Below are positions 1-12,906 of a stretch of DNA of 64,000 bases, one piece after another. The stretch's first letter is position 1. Each line of letters begins with the position of its first letter. Below the pieces are notes generated by a model, which was not told the DNA's origin, ran no database searches, and saw only the letters and a program-made list of their open reading frames with translations. Made by a program: the position numbers and the translations under genes. Source of the stretch: Galbula dea (taxonomy: Eukaryota > Chordata > Aves > Piciformes > Galbulidae); assembly GCA_013399015.1 (NCBI GenBank), contig VWZX01009113.1, positions 1,178,001 through 1,242,000 of the forward strand, given 5' to 3'.

Positions 1-78
1 AGGTGAACATGCTCTGATGGGGGGTTGGACTAGATCATCTCCAGAGGTTCCCTTCCAACCCCTAATATTCTGTGATAT
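1..78 (+). repeat. CR1 LINE 3' end fragment
   Basis: The stretch contains GGGTTGGACTAGATCATCTC, then CCCTTCCAACCCCTAATATT and a TCTGTGATA end. This is the conserved 3' terminus of avian CR1 retrotransposons in forward orientation. It is cut by the window edge, so its 5' extent is unknown. Confidence 0.88.
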
Positions 79-3000
79 CAATCAGTAGCTCTACCTTATT
101 TTTCCACATAATAAAATATCATAGAAAATAAATATAAAATAACAGTGCTATTTTGAGATGAGATTTTATGTTCTTGAGGTTTCAGTATCTTTTGCTATCC
201 TTCTCTTTAAAGAATACAAAATAATACAAACTCATCCACTTATGCAACCATCCACAGGTATGACCTAGACCTGCATAGGAAAAAAAATAACCAAGAAGCT
301 TACATATAGGCCTCTTATTTTGACACTCCATATTACGTTTTCAATGTACAAAAGAGCAGTACATACAGGCTTCCTCAGTGTAGATAGCTTATTTTAAAGA
401 AAAAAAACACTAGCACATTTTCTTCAGCAGATACAGTATACCTTAGATGCTGATCAATATCTGCCCCCACAATATTCTGGTTCACTTCAGCAGTCAGTAA
501 ACAACCAGGAACAAAGATAAAATAAACACTAAACATTACAAAACTGAAATCGGATGAACTCATAACACCAAGCTTCACCAATATATCCAGCAATCCTGAA
601 AGATAAGTTTTAAATTAGACAGCAAGCCTTAGCAAGTTAACTCTCAGAATGTGTTATTAAAAATTACACATTCATCTGTTTTTCAGTCCCAAGTCAGAAA
701 AGAATGCTTTTTCAAAATAAAACTGTTTTGAGACATAAGTTGGCCAGAATTCAAAAGTGAAAACAAAGTTACCATGGAAGTCAGTCCCACCTGAATAAAA
801 CACACAACATACTACAAAGTAAAAGTCAAAGAAAGTATAGAACAACAAAAGCATAAACTGTTCATCATGTCTTTGACTCAAATACTTTCCAGTCCCAGAA
901 GTGAGATAAAGATACTTCAAAGACATTTAGAGATTGAATTGTCCAAGTCTCTGAATGACACTTGTCTTTATTATAATGAAGCCAGCTATTATTCCACAAC
1001 TTGGTGAGGCAGATTATGCACAGCGATGCTACACGTTACTTATTGTACTGAAGTCAATTTTGCCCTGCACTTGTTTTGTGTTTATCTAGAGATTTAAACA
1101 TCCTTATTAAAATATCTGAATATCACTCCACAAGCAAGTTCTTGTTCAGTGAAGAAGGGATGCATTGCTAAGGGCATATAATGCTGAGCAATGATACCCT
1201 TGAGAGATTAAGGCAAGACTTCTCAGAAAGTGGACTCTGAACTAGAAAAGCTTTGTCTGTTATTTTTGGGAGGATACTAAGTAGGGGAATACCCTTGCTA
1301 AAGCTTACAGTACTCTGCAATATTTAACAGTAGTTAGTAGCGTTCAAGATTTTTTAAGACACTCAGAAGGGGATCCAGGTGGGATTAAAGCAGAGGCCCT
1401 CCTCTCTGTCCACAGCAGCGCCCCGACCCCACTAACCATGCGTAACGCCACCACCCCCCGGCCGGAGATGCCGGCTCAGCCCGGTTCCCCCCCGGGCCCC
1501 TGCGCTGTGCCGCGCCGACAGCGGCACCTAGCGGTGCGGGAAATGCGTACTGCAGAGAGAGACACTAAACAGCTTCAGGTTCTGCGTGCGGTCTCAGCTT
1601 CCATAACGTCTGAGGAATCCGGAACCGGAGACTTCAGGTTAGTACCTCAAAGGACGCTGAAGCGATAACTACAGTACAGAGGACCCCTCTATAATTCAGG
1701 GCAATTTCAATTTACACCCCAAGCGAGTTTCTTTAAACTGGTAAGTTTTCACTGCAATGTTTAGAACAGGCACTTTTAACGAAAGACGCACAATTAGTAC
1801 TAACCTTAAAGTGACATGTGTGACAGAAGCAGCAAAGACAGCTTTCTACTGAAGTGAAAATTGCTCTTAAACCTGAACTGCAATGCTTCCCCTGTACAAC
1901 AAATGGATAGCTAATCTCTGATATAGGCACCTTGTGTACCTTGCAGGTGAGCTAAAGTTTCTAACATGAAACATTGAGCTCCATCAAAACTCTTTGCTGT
2001 GGGTTACACAGCAGGTTGGCAGACAAAAATCAAGGTCATGAGAGAAGCTGATCACCAATGCAGTTATCCTGAGGAAACATTACCAAGTCAGAGAAGACTG
2101 ACACACCAAACTTTCAAAACAGAAAATCACACCAGAGGAAAAAAAAAATCCGAAGTGCAGTTTGTACTCCTTCCCACTGTCCATCCATGGCATGAACTGA
2201 TGGGTGCTTGCCTTGCTGTGTCTGAAGGCAAGCTCAGATTCCTGGAGCAAAAGATGACTAACCCATCTTAAATCATCTCTGACTGGCAATATCTTAACAT
2301 GAGCACCATAACTCTAAAGCTACTTGTGACACTTGTATGTGCTTCAACAAGGCCAAACATTTTATGAAGTGACACACAACAATAAGAAAAATTAATTCAA
2401 ATTTATGTTCCCACTGTCTCTTATAGACGTAGCATGGTTCTGAAAAACAGAAATATGACTCCCTTGTAAGCCAAAAACTGCGTAAACATAACAGGACAAT
2501 CTGAACACAAGCGTTATAATGGTACAGTTATGTCTTCTAGATCTCAGCTGGGTTTAATTCATCTCCTTAGAACATGCTGAATTTACAAAATGAGCCTGAT
2601 TCACTGGCACAATTCTCTGTCTCAGTCAAATTGTTACAGAAATTATAGCCCACTGAAATGAACCAGAGACACGTACACAATTCTGTCACTCATTTGCTTA
2701 CTAGTGGATACACTCATGTTTCTCCAGTAAGTAAAAGGATCTGTGTATTATTTACCTTATTCAGACACCAGTGAAAGTCCATTAAATGAAAACAAAATTA
2801 ACATTTCCCTACTTTATCCAGAGAGACTTCTTCCCTGAAGTGTGAATTTCTCAATTCTCCAGAGTGTATGGGGTAGCAGGCAGCTCTTAGCCTTAGTGAG
2901 CTAACACTCACCTTAGACTGATCTGCCTAAGATTACTTTCTTTCCACCAAGACATAGGAAGACTACATTAGAATAAGAAAAAAATCCCTGCAGAATGCAG

Positions 3001-4090
3001 GGGAAATCATGAACACATGAGGTTTTTCTAAGTTTAATCAGGCAGCTGGCAGTTGCTGATAACAGAGGAAGATTAATTCCACTTCCTCCAATTAAATATG
3101 CTTTACCAGTTAAGGTCATACACATCTTCTATAAGAACATGCAGGACATCATTATTCCCCAGTATTAGTCATCTGGCAACTTTTACTGCCTTCATTAGCA
3201 AAAAAAAAAATTTGTGTCAGAAACATCAGCCAGAGAATTTGCCTTAAATTCTTTCACTAGAAGTTCAAATTCAGGATTCCAGCTCATTCCTAAATAACAG
3301 AATGTGACAAAATTAATTGCGCATCATAAATCACCAGGTGCTGGAGGCCTTTGACATTAGCATCCTGAATTTATTCTTAAAGTTTCTAACCACAGCAGCT
3401 GAAGAGCAAAGCTTGACAACATTATGAATCATTCCACATGGCCAAAAAGCAAGTAGAGATGATTCCACAATTACCTTTTTAAAGTATCATTACTTTTAAG
3501 CTATGGTCATGCATTTTTTGCAGCTTTTTTCACCAAAAGCCAGTTTGAGCATTCCATACAAAATCTGAACTTCACCCTCCCAGAAAACAAAGTGTGCCTA
3601 TACTCCAACTAATGCCTGGGATCCATTTATTACGAAAACATTACCTATTGCAATAATCTGAAATAGAAGCTTTGCACCTGTGACATTGCCCATGGCACAG
3701 ATTAGCACCCACTACTATATTCCACTAGCAAGTTACTCTAAGCTTTTATTGGTCAGGAGGTAGTAACAGTGCTGATCCCAGACACCATTTGCAGAGTTAT
3801 TGAAGTACTGCATGGGCACACTGCTATCAATCTTAAATTTGCTAAATCAAAGTCATTAAGACCAATATTTACCTAGAAATAGTCATCATAGCACTATCTG
3901 ACTATAAACAAACAGGGATTACTGAAGACCTTCATCACCCTCACATTTATGGTACTTTAATTCTCTTTTAGACAGTTTATAGCCTACTTGTGACTACTTT
4001 CATCAGGGTCCACCCTCCAGGCCCCAACCTCAATAAGACATTTAGTGGTTTTATCTCTTGCTTTTAAGGACAGCATAGAAATAGTGATGT
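79..4090. other. Intergenic stretch, no supported gene
   Basis: The stretch is AT-rich and no reading frame has convincing protein character. Two hydrophobic minus-strand frames (375-593 and 672-926) have passable splice-like borders but match no family I recognise. A small CpG-rich patch lies at about 1,410-1,640 and is listed separately. The rest looks like ordinary non-coding sequence. Confidence 0.5.
1410..1640. other. Small CpG-rich patch, possible lncRNA promoter or CTCF site
   Basis: GC and CpG density rise abruptly against AT-rich flanks. The minus strand of 1521-1534 reads CCGCTAGGTGCCGC, which fits the CTCF core at about 12 of 14 positions. Near the right edge are CCGGAA ETS-type motifs and an AG|GTTAGT donor-like site at about 1638 on the + strand. 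The 76-codon + frame starting at 1438 has no recognisable protein character. A non-coding regulatory element is the more likely reading. Confidence 0.3.
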
Positions 4091-4690
4091 GTGAAAATAT
4101 CCCAAAATACTGATGCATTGTTTAACATCTTCATCAATGATTTAGATGAGGGGATTGAGTCCATCATGAGTAAATTTGTGGATGACACCAAGTTGGGAGG
4201 GAGTGTCGACCTGCCGGAAGGCAGGAGGGCTCTGAAGAGGGACCTTGATAGGCTGGAGAGATGGGCTGATTCCAACAGGATGAAGTTCAACAAGGCCAAG
4301 TGCTGGGTCCTGCACTTTGGCCACAACAACCCCATGCAGCGCTACAGGCTGAGGACAGAGTGGCTGGAGAGCAGTCAGGTGGAAAGGGACCTGGGGTACT
4401 GATTGACAGGAGGCTAAACATGAGCCAGCAGTGTGCCCAGGTGGNTAGCTTAGAGTCTGCCAGGGAAGGTTTAGGCTAGATATCAGAAAAAAGTTCTTTA
4501 CAGAGCTAGTAATCAGGCATTGGAATGGCCTGCCCAGAAAGGTGGTGGATTCACCATCCCTGGAGGTTTTTAAAATAAGACTGGATGTGGCACTTAGTGC
4601 CATGATCTAGTAATCATGATAGCATTGGATTAAGGGTTGGACTTGATCTTGGAGGTCTCTTCCAACCCAGATAATTCTATGATTTTAGTG
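4091..4690 (+). repeat. CR1 LINE fragment with reverse-transcriptase remnant
   Basis: The frame from 4091 to 4402 encodes part of the CR1 reverse transcriptase. It includes LFNIFINDLDEG, the catalytic-type SKFVDDTKLGG motif, DRLERWADSNRMKFNKAKC and VLHFGHNNP. The frame closes at 4402. After an unresolved base (N at 4445) the sequence jumps to the CR1 3' region (AGATATCAGAAAAAAGTTCT) and ends in TTCCAACCCAGATAATTCTA at about 4,685. The copy is 5'-truncated and internally deleted, so it is dead. Confidence 0.93.
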
Positions 4691-7600
4691 GGGAAATCAT
4701 CCTTGTAACCAATGACAAAATTATTAAATCACACTTAATGGTATCCAAGGAAACTAAAGAAAGATATGTACAGTATCCAAGGAACAAATACATAAAATAG
4801 CTATCAGAACCAAATATGGTTTCATTTAATATACCTATTTCTTTGCTTCCACTGCTGGCATTAATTTCTATGTCATTCTAAAGGCTTCTGAGTCAGAGAA
4901 GTTCTACTAAATCATCTATAGAAAGTTCACTTTGTAGCCAGCTGAAATTATGGCAAGCCTCTCTTCCCTGTGTCTTTTTATAACAGACTTATAAAAAGAC
5001 TGCGCATCTTTGCTGCATGCTTCCAGTTGAGCTAGCTAACCTGTTTTCAGCCTCTGATTTACTGCTACCTCTTGGATCCCTTGAAGAAAGCAATAGCAAT
5101 TAAAAAACTTTCAGTTAAGGATAGAAAACATGAGCAGGCTTTAATTCTTGATTTGACACACACAACTTGGATCTCACACATCACCATTTATTTTTTACCT
5201 ATTTGTCCAACTTTATGTTCCCATGGCTCTACAGCATTAGAATTTTTACCTGTCAAGGAGTATCATCTGGAACAGACGAACACACTGAGAGCGTATGAAT
5301 ATACTAACAACCATACTGTGCAAGGTCAGCTCTTTACTGAGGTGAATATCCTGTCCTCAGTAACAGCTTCAAAACACCTAAGGAACCAAGTATCAGAAAC
5401 AGTCTCTCCTTGGTCATTTCCAGCTTTCTATGGCCAGAGAAGCATGTACTATTTATGTAGATGATCAGATCCAGGTCATCAAGTTTAATCACAAATAACA
5501 GACCTGCTCTTTACACCCTTCACACTTTCTCAGAAAAACTCACGCAAAAAGTTTCCCTTAACCTTCATCCCACACTGGGGAAAACAGGCTCATCTAGTTT
5601 TAAACCTGCTCATTATTCCTTTGGGTAAAAGTTGAACTCCTGTGTTAGAAATGGTGAGTAATCATTTTCCATGTATCTTCTCTATACTACTTGTGATTTC
5701 ATGCATGTTTAGCCTTTTTTTTTTAACTACCTCTTTCCCAAGACAAAAAGTTCTGCTCTATTTAGTTCCTCTCACACTGAAGCTGGTCCATTCTTCTGAA
5801 CATCTTCAGTGCCTCTGTACTTTCTTTTAAGTCCTATTACATCCTTTTTAAGATACAGTGAACAGAACAGTCTAAAGATTTTGACATACTTTCTCTTTTA
5901 TATTCAATTTGCCTTGTAGTGATTCCGAATGTTCAATCTGTTTTAGTGTTCCTGAACACAAAACTAACATATTCAGAGAGCTAGCAAAGATAATTCAAAG
6001 ATTTTTCTATGGCTACAGCTAAGCCATGCAACACAGGAGTCTGTGGCACACATGCTGACACCAAGCTGTGGGAAGCTAGAGCTTCTGTAAATCCTCTCTA
6101 TCCTCCCCACCAACAGTACAAATCTGCACATGGAAAAAGCTAGGCAGTCTCTTCTACAAGAGTTTTTCACGCCCATCTCCCTCCAGCTCCTGCAACCATT
6201 CTTTAACCACACTCTCTTCCCAAACACTTATTTCTCTCATTTTCCTCACTGCTTCCTTTATTAATCTCCCTGTTCAATTATTGATTCCTCTTTTGTCCTT
6301 GAGCCTTTTATTTCTCTCCCATTGAGACTGTGTTTAAAAAGTATGTAAAATTGTCTCTCAAGCATATGAGCAGCAGACAGTGAAAATGAAGCCAAGTAGC
6401 CCTATATTAGATTATAGACTGAATTTGATGCTCACGAAGTCATAACTCAACCACAGTTTACTCATATTGCATGCATACTCACTTCGCAGCTTGCACTTGC
6501 AACTACACTTTAACCATACACAGGAGCAGCTGAACCATTAAAGAAAATAGCTTTTTCACCAAAGCAAATATATTTAAAATAAAATAGGTTTGATATTCTT
6601 CCATTATTCTCTTGCTAGACATCAGATTACTAAACCATTTCCCTTCAGGACAATAGCCCAGCTTTCCTTCAAGTCTCAGATGTTTGATCAGAGAAATGCC
6701 TGTTTAATGGCTTTTATTAAAATGAACACCGATTTTCACAGCCAAAATAAAGATAAAGCACAACATTGCCTGATTTTACTCCCCTGCTCCCTACCACATG
6801 CTTTTACCACCAGAATCATGTCTGAACACTGTAACCAGGATAGCTTGTCAGTGCACTGGGCCTGACACAAGAAAGACAACGAAACTGATGGCAGAAGAAA
6901 CTTTGTGTGAATCAATGCAACAATGTCATTTGGTGGCAAGGTAAGAAGAGTGTAGGTTTTGCTGGAAGCAGTGAAATAAGGCTGCACAGTGAACCAGCAA
7001 CCAAGCACTACCATCTCGCCTAGTCCAGTGGTTGATTCTGCCTCAAGGGCATAAAACCTGCTCACACCACCTTACTCATGGCAGCTACAGAATCAAGGCA
7101 TGATTCCCAGTTAATACCCAACCCTACTCCTTTAACGAATATCCTGCTCCTTTAACGAATATCCTGAGTGCATCTTTGCCTGCTCACCTGGTTGCCGACC
7201 AGAGCTCTTGCTTTGGTCCTGTGCCTGCAGTCAGCACGGAAAGTTTCAGAAATCAGGATTCACAAGCTGGAACAGAAAACACCACATCCAGGTCCCACTT
7301 ATCTCTGAACCCATCCCCATACTGTACTAGTTATCTTGTCCTACTTTACCTTGTGAGCTTTCCTTAAAATAATTTAGGCTGCTCTAGAAATTGTCATTAA
7401 TATGGCTGTAGCAGTGTCAGTTATAAGTGCAAGTGAAGTGCAGCATATATGAGGTTTTTAGGTAGCAGACAGCATTAGTTTTAATTTCCTTCTGGATCTG
7501 CACTGCAACTCATGAGATACCTCTCAGGAAATCATGTCAAAGACACACTAATATACCTAAATTCACATGTATGTGCAGCAATACAGAAGGGGAACAGACT

Positions 7601-10600
7601 GTCTCTTGTTATTTCCCATTACAGACCCCTAACTGTTAGACTATGCTTCTCCTAAATAAAACTATGCTTCTCATTTTGTCCAGCTTCTGAAATGTAGGAG
7701 TTGGAATAGAATTCTACTGATTTTACACAGCATTACTTCAATAATTAAAATGTTTTCTGAATTATAAATACTATGCTTTCACCAGGCTTGTACACAGATT
7801 GGCCTGGCGTCACTACACTTATTTCTAGAGTAGGCTGGCATTTGTTATGCTACAACACATGACAAATTCATTTGTGTTTGCTACTCACTGTCATCTAAAG
7901 ACAGGACCTTGAGCACACAGACAACTGGATAACATTATTTTTAGCTCAAGCACACCAACTGTCCTTGCCAGAAGGTTTCTACACTAAGCAGAGCGCTGAT
8001 GCTCTTAACACAATTCAGAAACATAAGAAATCTATACAAGCAAGCAACTCATGCCCCTGGGACTGCAACATTACAACTCCGGTAAGCATGTAATACTCAG
8101 GTTTCATTAAATCCTACAGGAAATCTCACTGAAGGTAACTGGAGCTCCTCCCTTGAGAAAATGAGCAGTAAAAAACCCAAGTGATAGCAGTAACTCAATA
8201 GCTGAGGTTAAAACCAGAACCAGTACAAAAAGCCACATGATTACAGGACCTTAAACAAGAGTAATTTTCTCTGTGCCACTGTAAGAGTACAGAGTACTTA
8301 AGAGCATCTGGTTCATTAAGCCATTTGGTTAAGGACTATTCAGTGTAATAGAAATAACAAGTAACAGGAAAAGCAATAAAGCAATAAATCAGTCACACAA
8401 CCATTAATGAGCAGGTTATAAGGTAGACAAAGAGCAGAACTCTTCAGTCTCTGATTGATAGGCTGTTAAAAGTAACTACTCAGGCACAGTCTCGGGATAG
8501 GGAATAAGTGGGATATCAAGATTTTCATGAATATGACAGGGTGTTTGAGGAGGTACGAAAAACAGAGTAAGAGAAAAAACTTATGGGGTAATGTAAAATT
8601 ATGGTATCTTAATGGCAATCTTAATCTTAAGAGGCAAAGACAAGGGAAGTGAGGAAAGGACAGATAGCAGAGGAACAAACATGGGACACTTGTCTGAGCC
8701 CCATATGTGATCAACACAGTATATTCTATATTGTTATTAAGTCATATTATAGAATTTGCCTTTGTAGTCTCACTCTATCCTATGCAGGTGCTAGCATGTC
8801 TAATTTGCAGCAGCTGGAGAACAGACCAGCTATCACCAAGCCTGTAGGTCCAAGTTCTAACAATAGAGAGACCAGAACACAACAGAGATCTGCGTCCCAG
8901 CAACCAGGGAGGGGATCCTGTACCAGTGGAATGGGGGTGCATGCTGCTGAGGTCTAAGCACCAGCAACTGGAGCAGGGATTGTGACTCACAGGGGCCATA
9001 GGTCTAAGTACCAGCAGATGGAAAGACCAGACTGTTTATATTTCCCTAGGAAATTTAATTGTGTGGACATATGTGTGCATGCATACTTTGCTATAAAACC
9101 TTTAGCTGGATTAGCCAGGAAGTAGAAGACCTGTTTCTGGAGAGACTTCATGTCTGGGTAAGTAACCAGGTAATGGACACCAAGTCCACGCAGGGACATT
9201 AGATCATCATCTGATGATCTAGTGTTTGAGGGAGGCATAAGCATGGGATGCATGTGAGAACAGTGCACAAGTGTGTGCATCTGTTCTCCTACTGAACATG
9301 AAGCCAAGTTACTAGGTAAGTAGAGGAGGTCCTGCATACTGCATAAGGGTCAAGGGTCTAGGCATAGATACTAAGAGCCTACACTGGTATTAAAAGAGGT
9401 CTGTGAATGTGGATATATTTGGGAACCTGGAGAGCAAGGGCTGATGATTTCACTAATGAGCTTCAACCTCTACCAGCTGGAGAAGAGAAACAGGACTGGG
9501 CTATCTGCATTTATGCAAATGCTGGTAGTTCATGACCTTGACTAATTAACCTCTAGTTTCTAACTGGTCTAGACTAGCTCTTAGAGCTACACCCTTCTCG
9601 TTGCTCTTGAATGGATTTCTCACAAAAGCCATGCCAACAACTTGTCTTCTAACATAAAATGGAAGAATGTTCCTTCCTCTCCATCACTGCTTCTCTCCTT
9701 CTCATTCCCTGTGATTGGGCACTTGATTATCATAGATAGGTGAATCTAAGCTTAGTAATTTTCACGTCTGCTCTCTCAGGTTGCTTAATTAACATTTGTA
9801 TTCTCTTTCTTACTTTGCATATGGGCATTGGTAGAATCACAACCCATCTACAGACATGAATATTGGAGATATAGGAATATTATTCTCTTTGTAACTGTTT
9901 TCTCAGAAATAAGGGTCCAGAAACTTTAAAAACACATAGTAGAACAAAGAAAAGCAAGAGATATTATTACTTATGGAAATCAGTTTGTATAAAACTATGT
10001 ATTTTCTAACCTAACTTAAAAAAAGGAAGGAGGTGTTCTTTTTTTCAGAAGGCCAGTGTATTTTTAGGTAGAAATCTTCCCTGAAAGGTGGCTGAAATGT
10101 GCCCCTTTTTATTTATCTAAAGCAAGCTAAAAAAAAAAAGAGAATATTCTGCAAGAACAATTCTTGGGAAATTGCTCTTCAAAAAGTAAAATGCTTCATA
10201 ACTCTCCCACTTGTGCAGTTTTACATTAAAAAAGTAATAGAAGAAAGTTTCCACAATCCAAGTGAAAAGCAGCTTTGTTAAAAAGGAGAAAGCCGTGTGA
10301 TCAAACTATGAAAACAGAAGACAAGCAAGAGAAAATGAAGAAATACTCTGGAAGTTACCATTCATATCACTAAACTACTTAAATTCGAACTTCAACACTT
10401 CCTCCTCCTTTCTGGCAAACAACTAATATTACATCATGCCATACAAATGCTAGGCAGTACTTAAGTAGGTCCAATACAAAAGCCTTTTGAAAATGTAGAT
10501 TGGATAACACTTTGAAAAACTAAACCTAAACATACTAAAACATAAAGATTGCAAAAATGGTGCACAAAAGACCACCAGATTTTGGCATAGAATAGGGAGA

Positions 10601-10894
10601 TGGAACACAGCAAAAAAGCACCCATTCAAACCTTTACAGAAAAAAATGCAAAGCTAATTAAGGAAAGTAAAGGCAATTTTATGGCTGCTGCACTCAAAAA
10701 TAGAAAGGCAGTAATAAATTTACCACACTGTTACAAGTTCAGTATATCCTAAATTAATTTGAACTAACTCAGCGGCAGTATTATCTTATTTTTTATATTT
10801 GGAAGGCGATTAATTTAGAAAAAAAAATATCCTTTATCCATTACATTTTTCCTCTTGTTCCTACATTTCACTTAACCTCCCCCGCCAGTTTTAA
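4691..10894. other. Intergenic stretch, no supported gene
   Basis: No frame longer than about 130 codons occurs, and none has splice structure or family motifs that I recognise. The frame at 5072-5464 (+) was considered and left out. The stretch holds a 20-bp tandem duplication at 7,127-7,166 and a loosely self-similar region at about 8.8-9.5 kb, listed separately. Confidence 0.5.
7127..7166. repeat. Perfect 20-bp tandem duplication
   Basis: CTCCTTTAACGAATATCCTG occurs twice head to tail (7127-7146 and 7147-7166) with no mismatch, which indicates a recent replication slip or a polymorphic indel. Confidence 0.95.
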
Positions 10895-11060
10895 ACGTAG
10901 AATAAATTTGGTTTGAAGCAACCTTCACAGGTCACCCAGTTCAGCCACTGCTCCAGGAGAGTCGATTAGACCAGACTGAGGATGGATTTGCTCACTGAGG
11001 TCTTGAACACTTCCCGACACAAAAACACCACAGGAGCTCTGGGCAACCCTCCTCACACCC
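10895..11060 (-). repeat. CR1 LINE 3' fragment, reverse orientation
   Basis: Read on the minus strand, this contains GTTGCCCAGAG, GGAAGTGTTCAAGACC, GGTCTAATCGA, GAGCAGTGGCTGAACTGG and GAAGGTTGCTTCAAACCAAA, then TTATTCTACG. These are the landmarks of the last 160 bases of an old CR1 copy, in the right order. It is diverged, so the exact ends are approximate. Confidence 0.72.
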
Positions 11061-11081
11061 CTCAGAAAGAAGAACACGACA

Positions 11082-11350
11082 CTACTGCAGACCTGTATTA
11101 CCGCAGCACCCACAGCCAGCCCCACCGCCTCCGAGACGCCCTCGTACCTGTACGGCCATGCGCCTGCCGAAGCACCCCTGCGCCAGTCCGGTAGACATCA
11201 TCAAAGGCCTCGCCGACGTAGATCTCCCTCCACGCTCGTGAGCGCCATCCACACCGCACGCGGCAATCCCGCCTTTCCCCGCGCGGGGCGGCACCTCCAG
11301 GCCGTGGCCCCGCCCCTGGCAGGCTGCCCATCCTCTCGCCTGCCGCAAGC
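11082..11350 (-). other. GC-rich patch with possible minus-strand first exon
   Basis: CpG density is high here. On the minus strand an ATG at 11159-11157 opens ATG GCC GTA CAG, followed at once by a donor-like GTACGAGG (exon end at 11148). This could be the first exon of a transcript running away from SEL1L, about 2 kb from its promoter. A longer open minus frame (11098-11433) also crosses it. I recognise no protein and found no second exon, so a divergent lncRNA is as likely as a coding gene. Confidence 0.3.
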
Positions 11351-12209
11351 CTCCTGCTCTTGCTACACGGGGCGATATTCACTAATGGGCTGGTTTTAAC
11401 GGTCTGCTGCTTAGCATGACAGAGGTTAAGCACAGGCCTGATAACAGCGCAGGGAAGCGCTCTGGTGAAAGCTCTTCTGCAGAGGAATAAGAGCGCTCCA
11501 CAGCACAGTACAACTTAGCTTTGCCCAAAGGTGATGGACGGTGCTACAGCTGTACTGCAGCTTGAAAAACTGCTGGGTACTTAAGCACTTTCCTAATTAG
11601 AATCAGAACTATTTGTTAGAATTGAGGTGATTCAGGCACCTCCTAACAGCACAAGCATTCCCCTGCCTGTAAACTCAGTCTCTCAGGCAGCCCCCCAGGT
11701 CAGACTGCATGTTCTGCAGATTCTGCCATTGTCTCCTACAGGAGAAACATGTCTACTGGAGGTTACCCACCCCCTGCAGAGACCCCAGCTGTAGCACCAT
11801 AAGGATGAGACGGCTTAACATTATAGACAGTCTGGAACAACACTTTTATTATTCAGAACATTGTGTAATAGCATGGTCCTGTGAGGCAGCAACATTTACA
11901 TTTTTCAGTTCATTACAGGTTGGGACGCTGGTTCCCCTTCCTCGTTTGTCGTTGCTTTTTAACTGATCTACAAAAAGATGTGATTCTTAGGACAACTGAA
12001 GAATTGCATCACAGAGTCCTCAATCCCTTCCTAAGAGCTGTTACCTTTCTGAAAATAAAAGTTCAATTAATTACACCCTTTAATTTTCACATACTTCAGC
12101 TGTGTTAGTTTAGACAGGTGTTTAATTTACCACTTCTTCCCATACACCTAATAAAGAAACTGTGTTCAGCTGCTTGGAATTCTGTCATCTGAAACAGGCC
12201 TCCCCATTG

Positions 12210-12318
12210 CAAATCACGCTTCTGTGTGACCTGGTCTAGGGAATCCTGCTGTAGCAGGAGGGTTGGACTAGATTATCTTTCAAGGTCCCCTCCAGCTCCT
12301 AACATTTTGATTCTGTGG
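12210..12318 (+). repeat. CR1 LINE 3' end fragment
   Basis: The stretch has GTGTGACCTGGTCTAGGGAA, a CCTGCTGTAGCAGGAGGGTT block, then TTGGACTAGATTATCTTTCA and GGTCCCCTCCAGCTCCTAAC, ending ATTTTGATTCTGTGGA. This is a forward 3' terminus of an avian CR1, moderately diverged. It lies just upstream of the SEL1L CpG island. Confidence 0.87.
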
Positions 12319-12906
12319 AACTGAAGTCATAAACCCTACAGTTTTCCACTAGGGGAGTGCAGTGTAAGTTGACACAGAAACTTAATGACAGAGGATGAGA
12401 ATGTCTTAATCAAATCAAGGCCGTGGTAAACTAAAATAAACCCCCAATCTGACCTTCCAGGTGCCCTGAACACAGGCTAGACCTACAGCTGGGCCTGTCT
12501 GCTTAGGTCTCAACACACCTTTTTATCCCCCAACCTCTTTGCTAGCCCCACCCGGCTCCTCGCGACAGCACCCTAGACAGCAAAGCCGCACTTTCAGAGC
12601 TGAAGCTACCCGGCTCTCACCGCCCACAGTCGCCTCCGCCATACCCCTCCTCACGCCGGTGCCCTGCCTTCGCGTTTCTAAATACTACAAACGACCACTA
12701 GAAAGCCACCCGCCCCAACTCAGCAGCTGCGGGCCGGGCCCAAACGCAGTGAGCCGCCGCCGCCACACCCCTCAGCCGGCCTCTAAGCTTCCTATCGAAA
12801 GGGCAGCGCCCAGCTCCGGGCCGACCGTCACCCGGGAAAACCAGTAGTCCCTACAATCAGAACCCACCCACCCCTTCCCTGCGCAGTTTTCTGTGAGGGG
12901 GTACGA

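Noticed and set aside
4142..4603. 153-codon minus-strand frame
   Set aside because: It is the antisense shadow of the CR1 reverse-transcriptase remnant and crosses the unresolved base.
12539..12847. 102-codon + frame upstream of SEL1L
   Set aside because: It is a GC-driven open frame in the CpG island, with Pro/Ser/Arg-rich random composition and no splice or family evidence.
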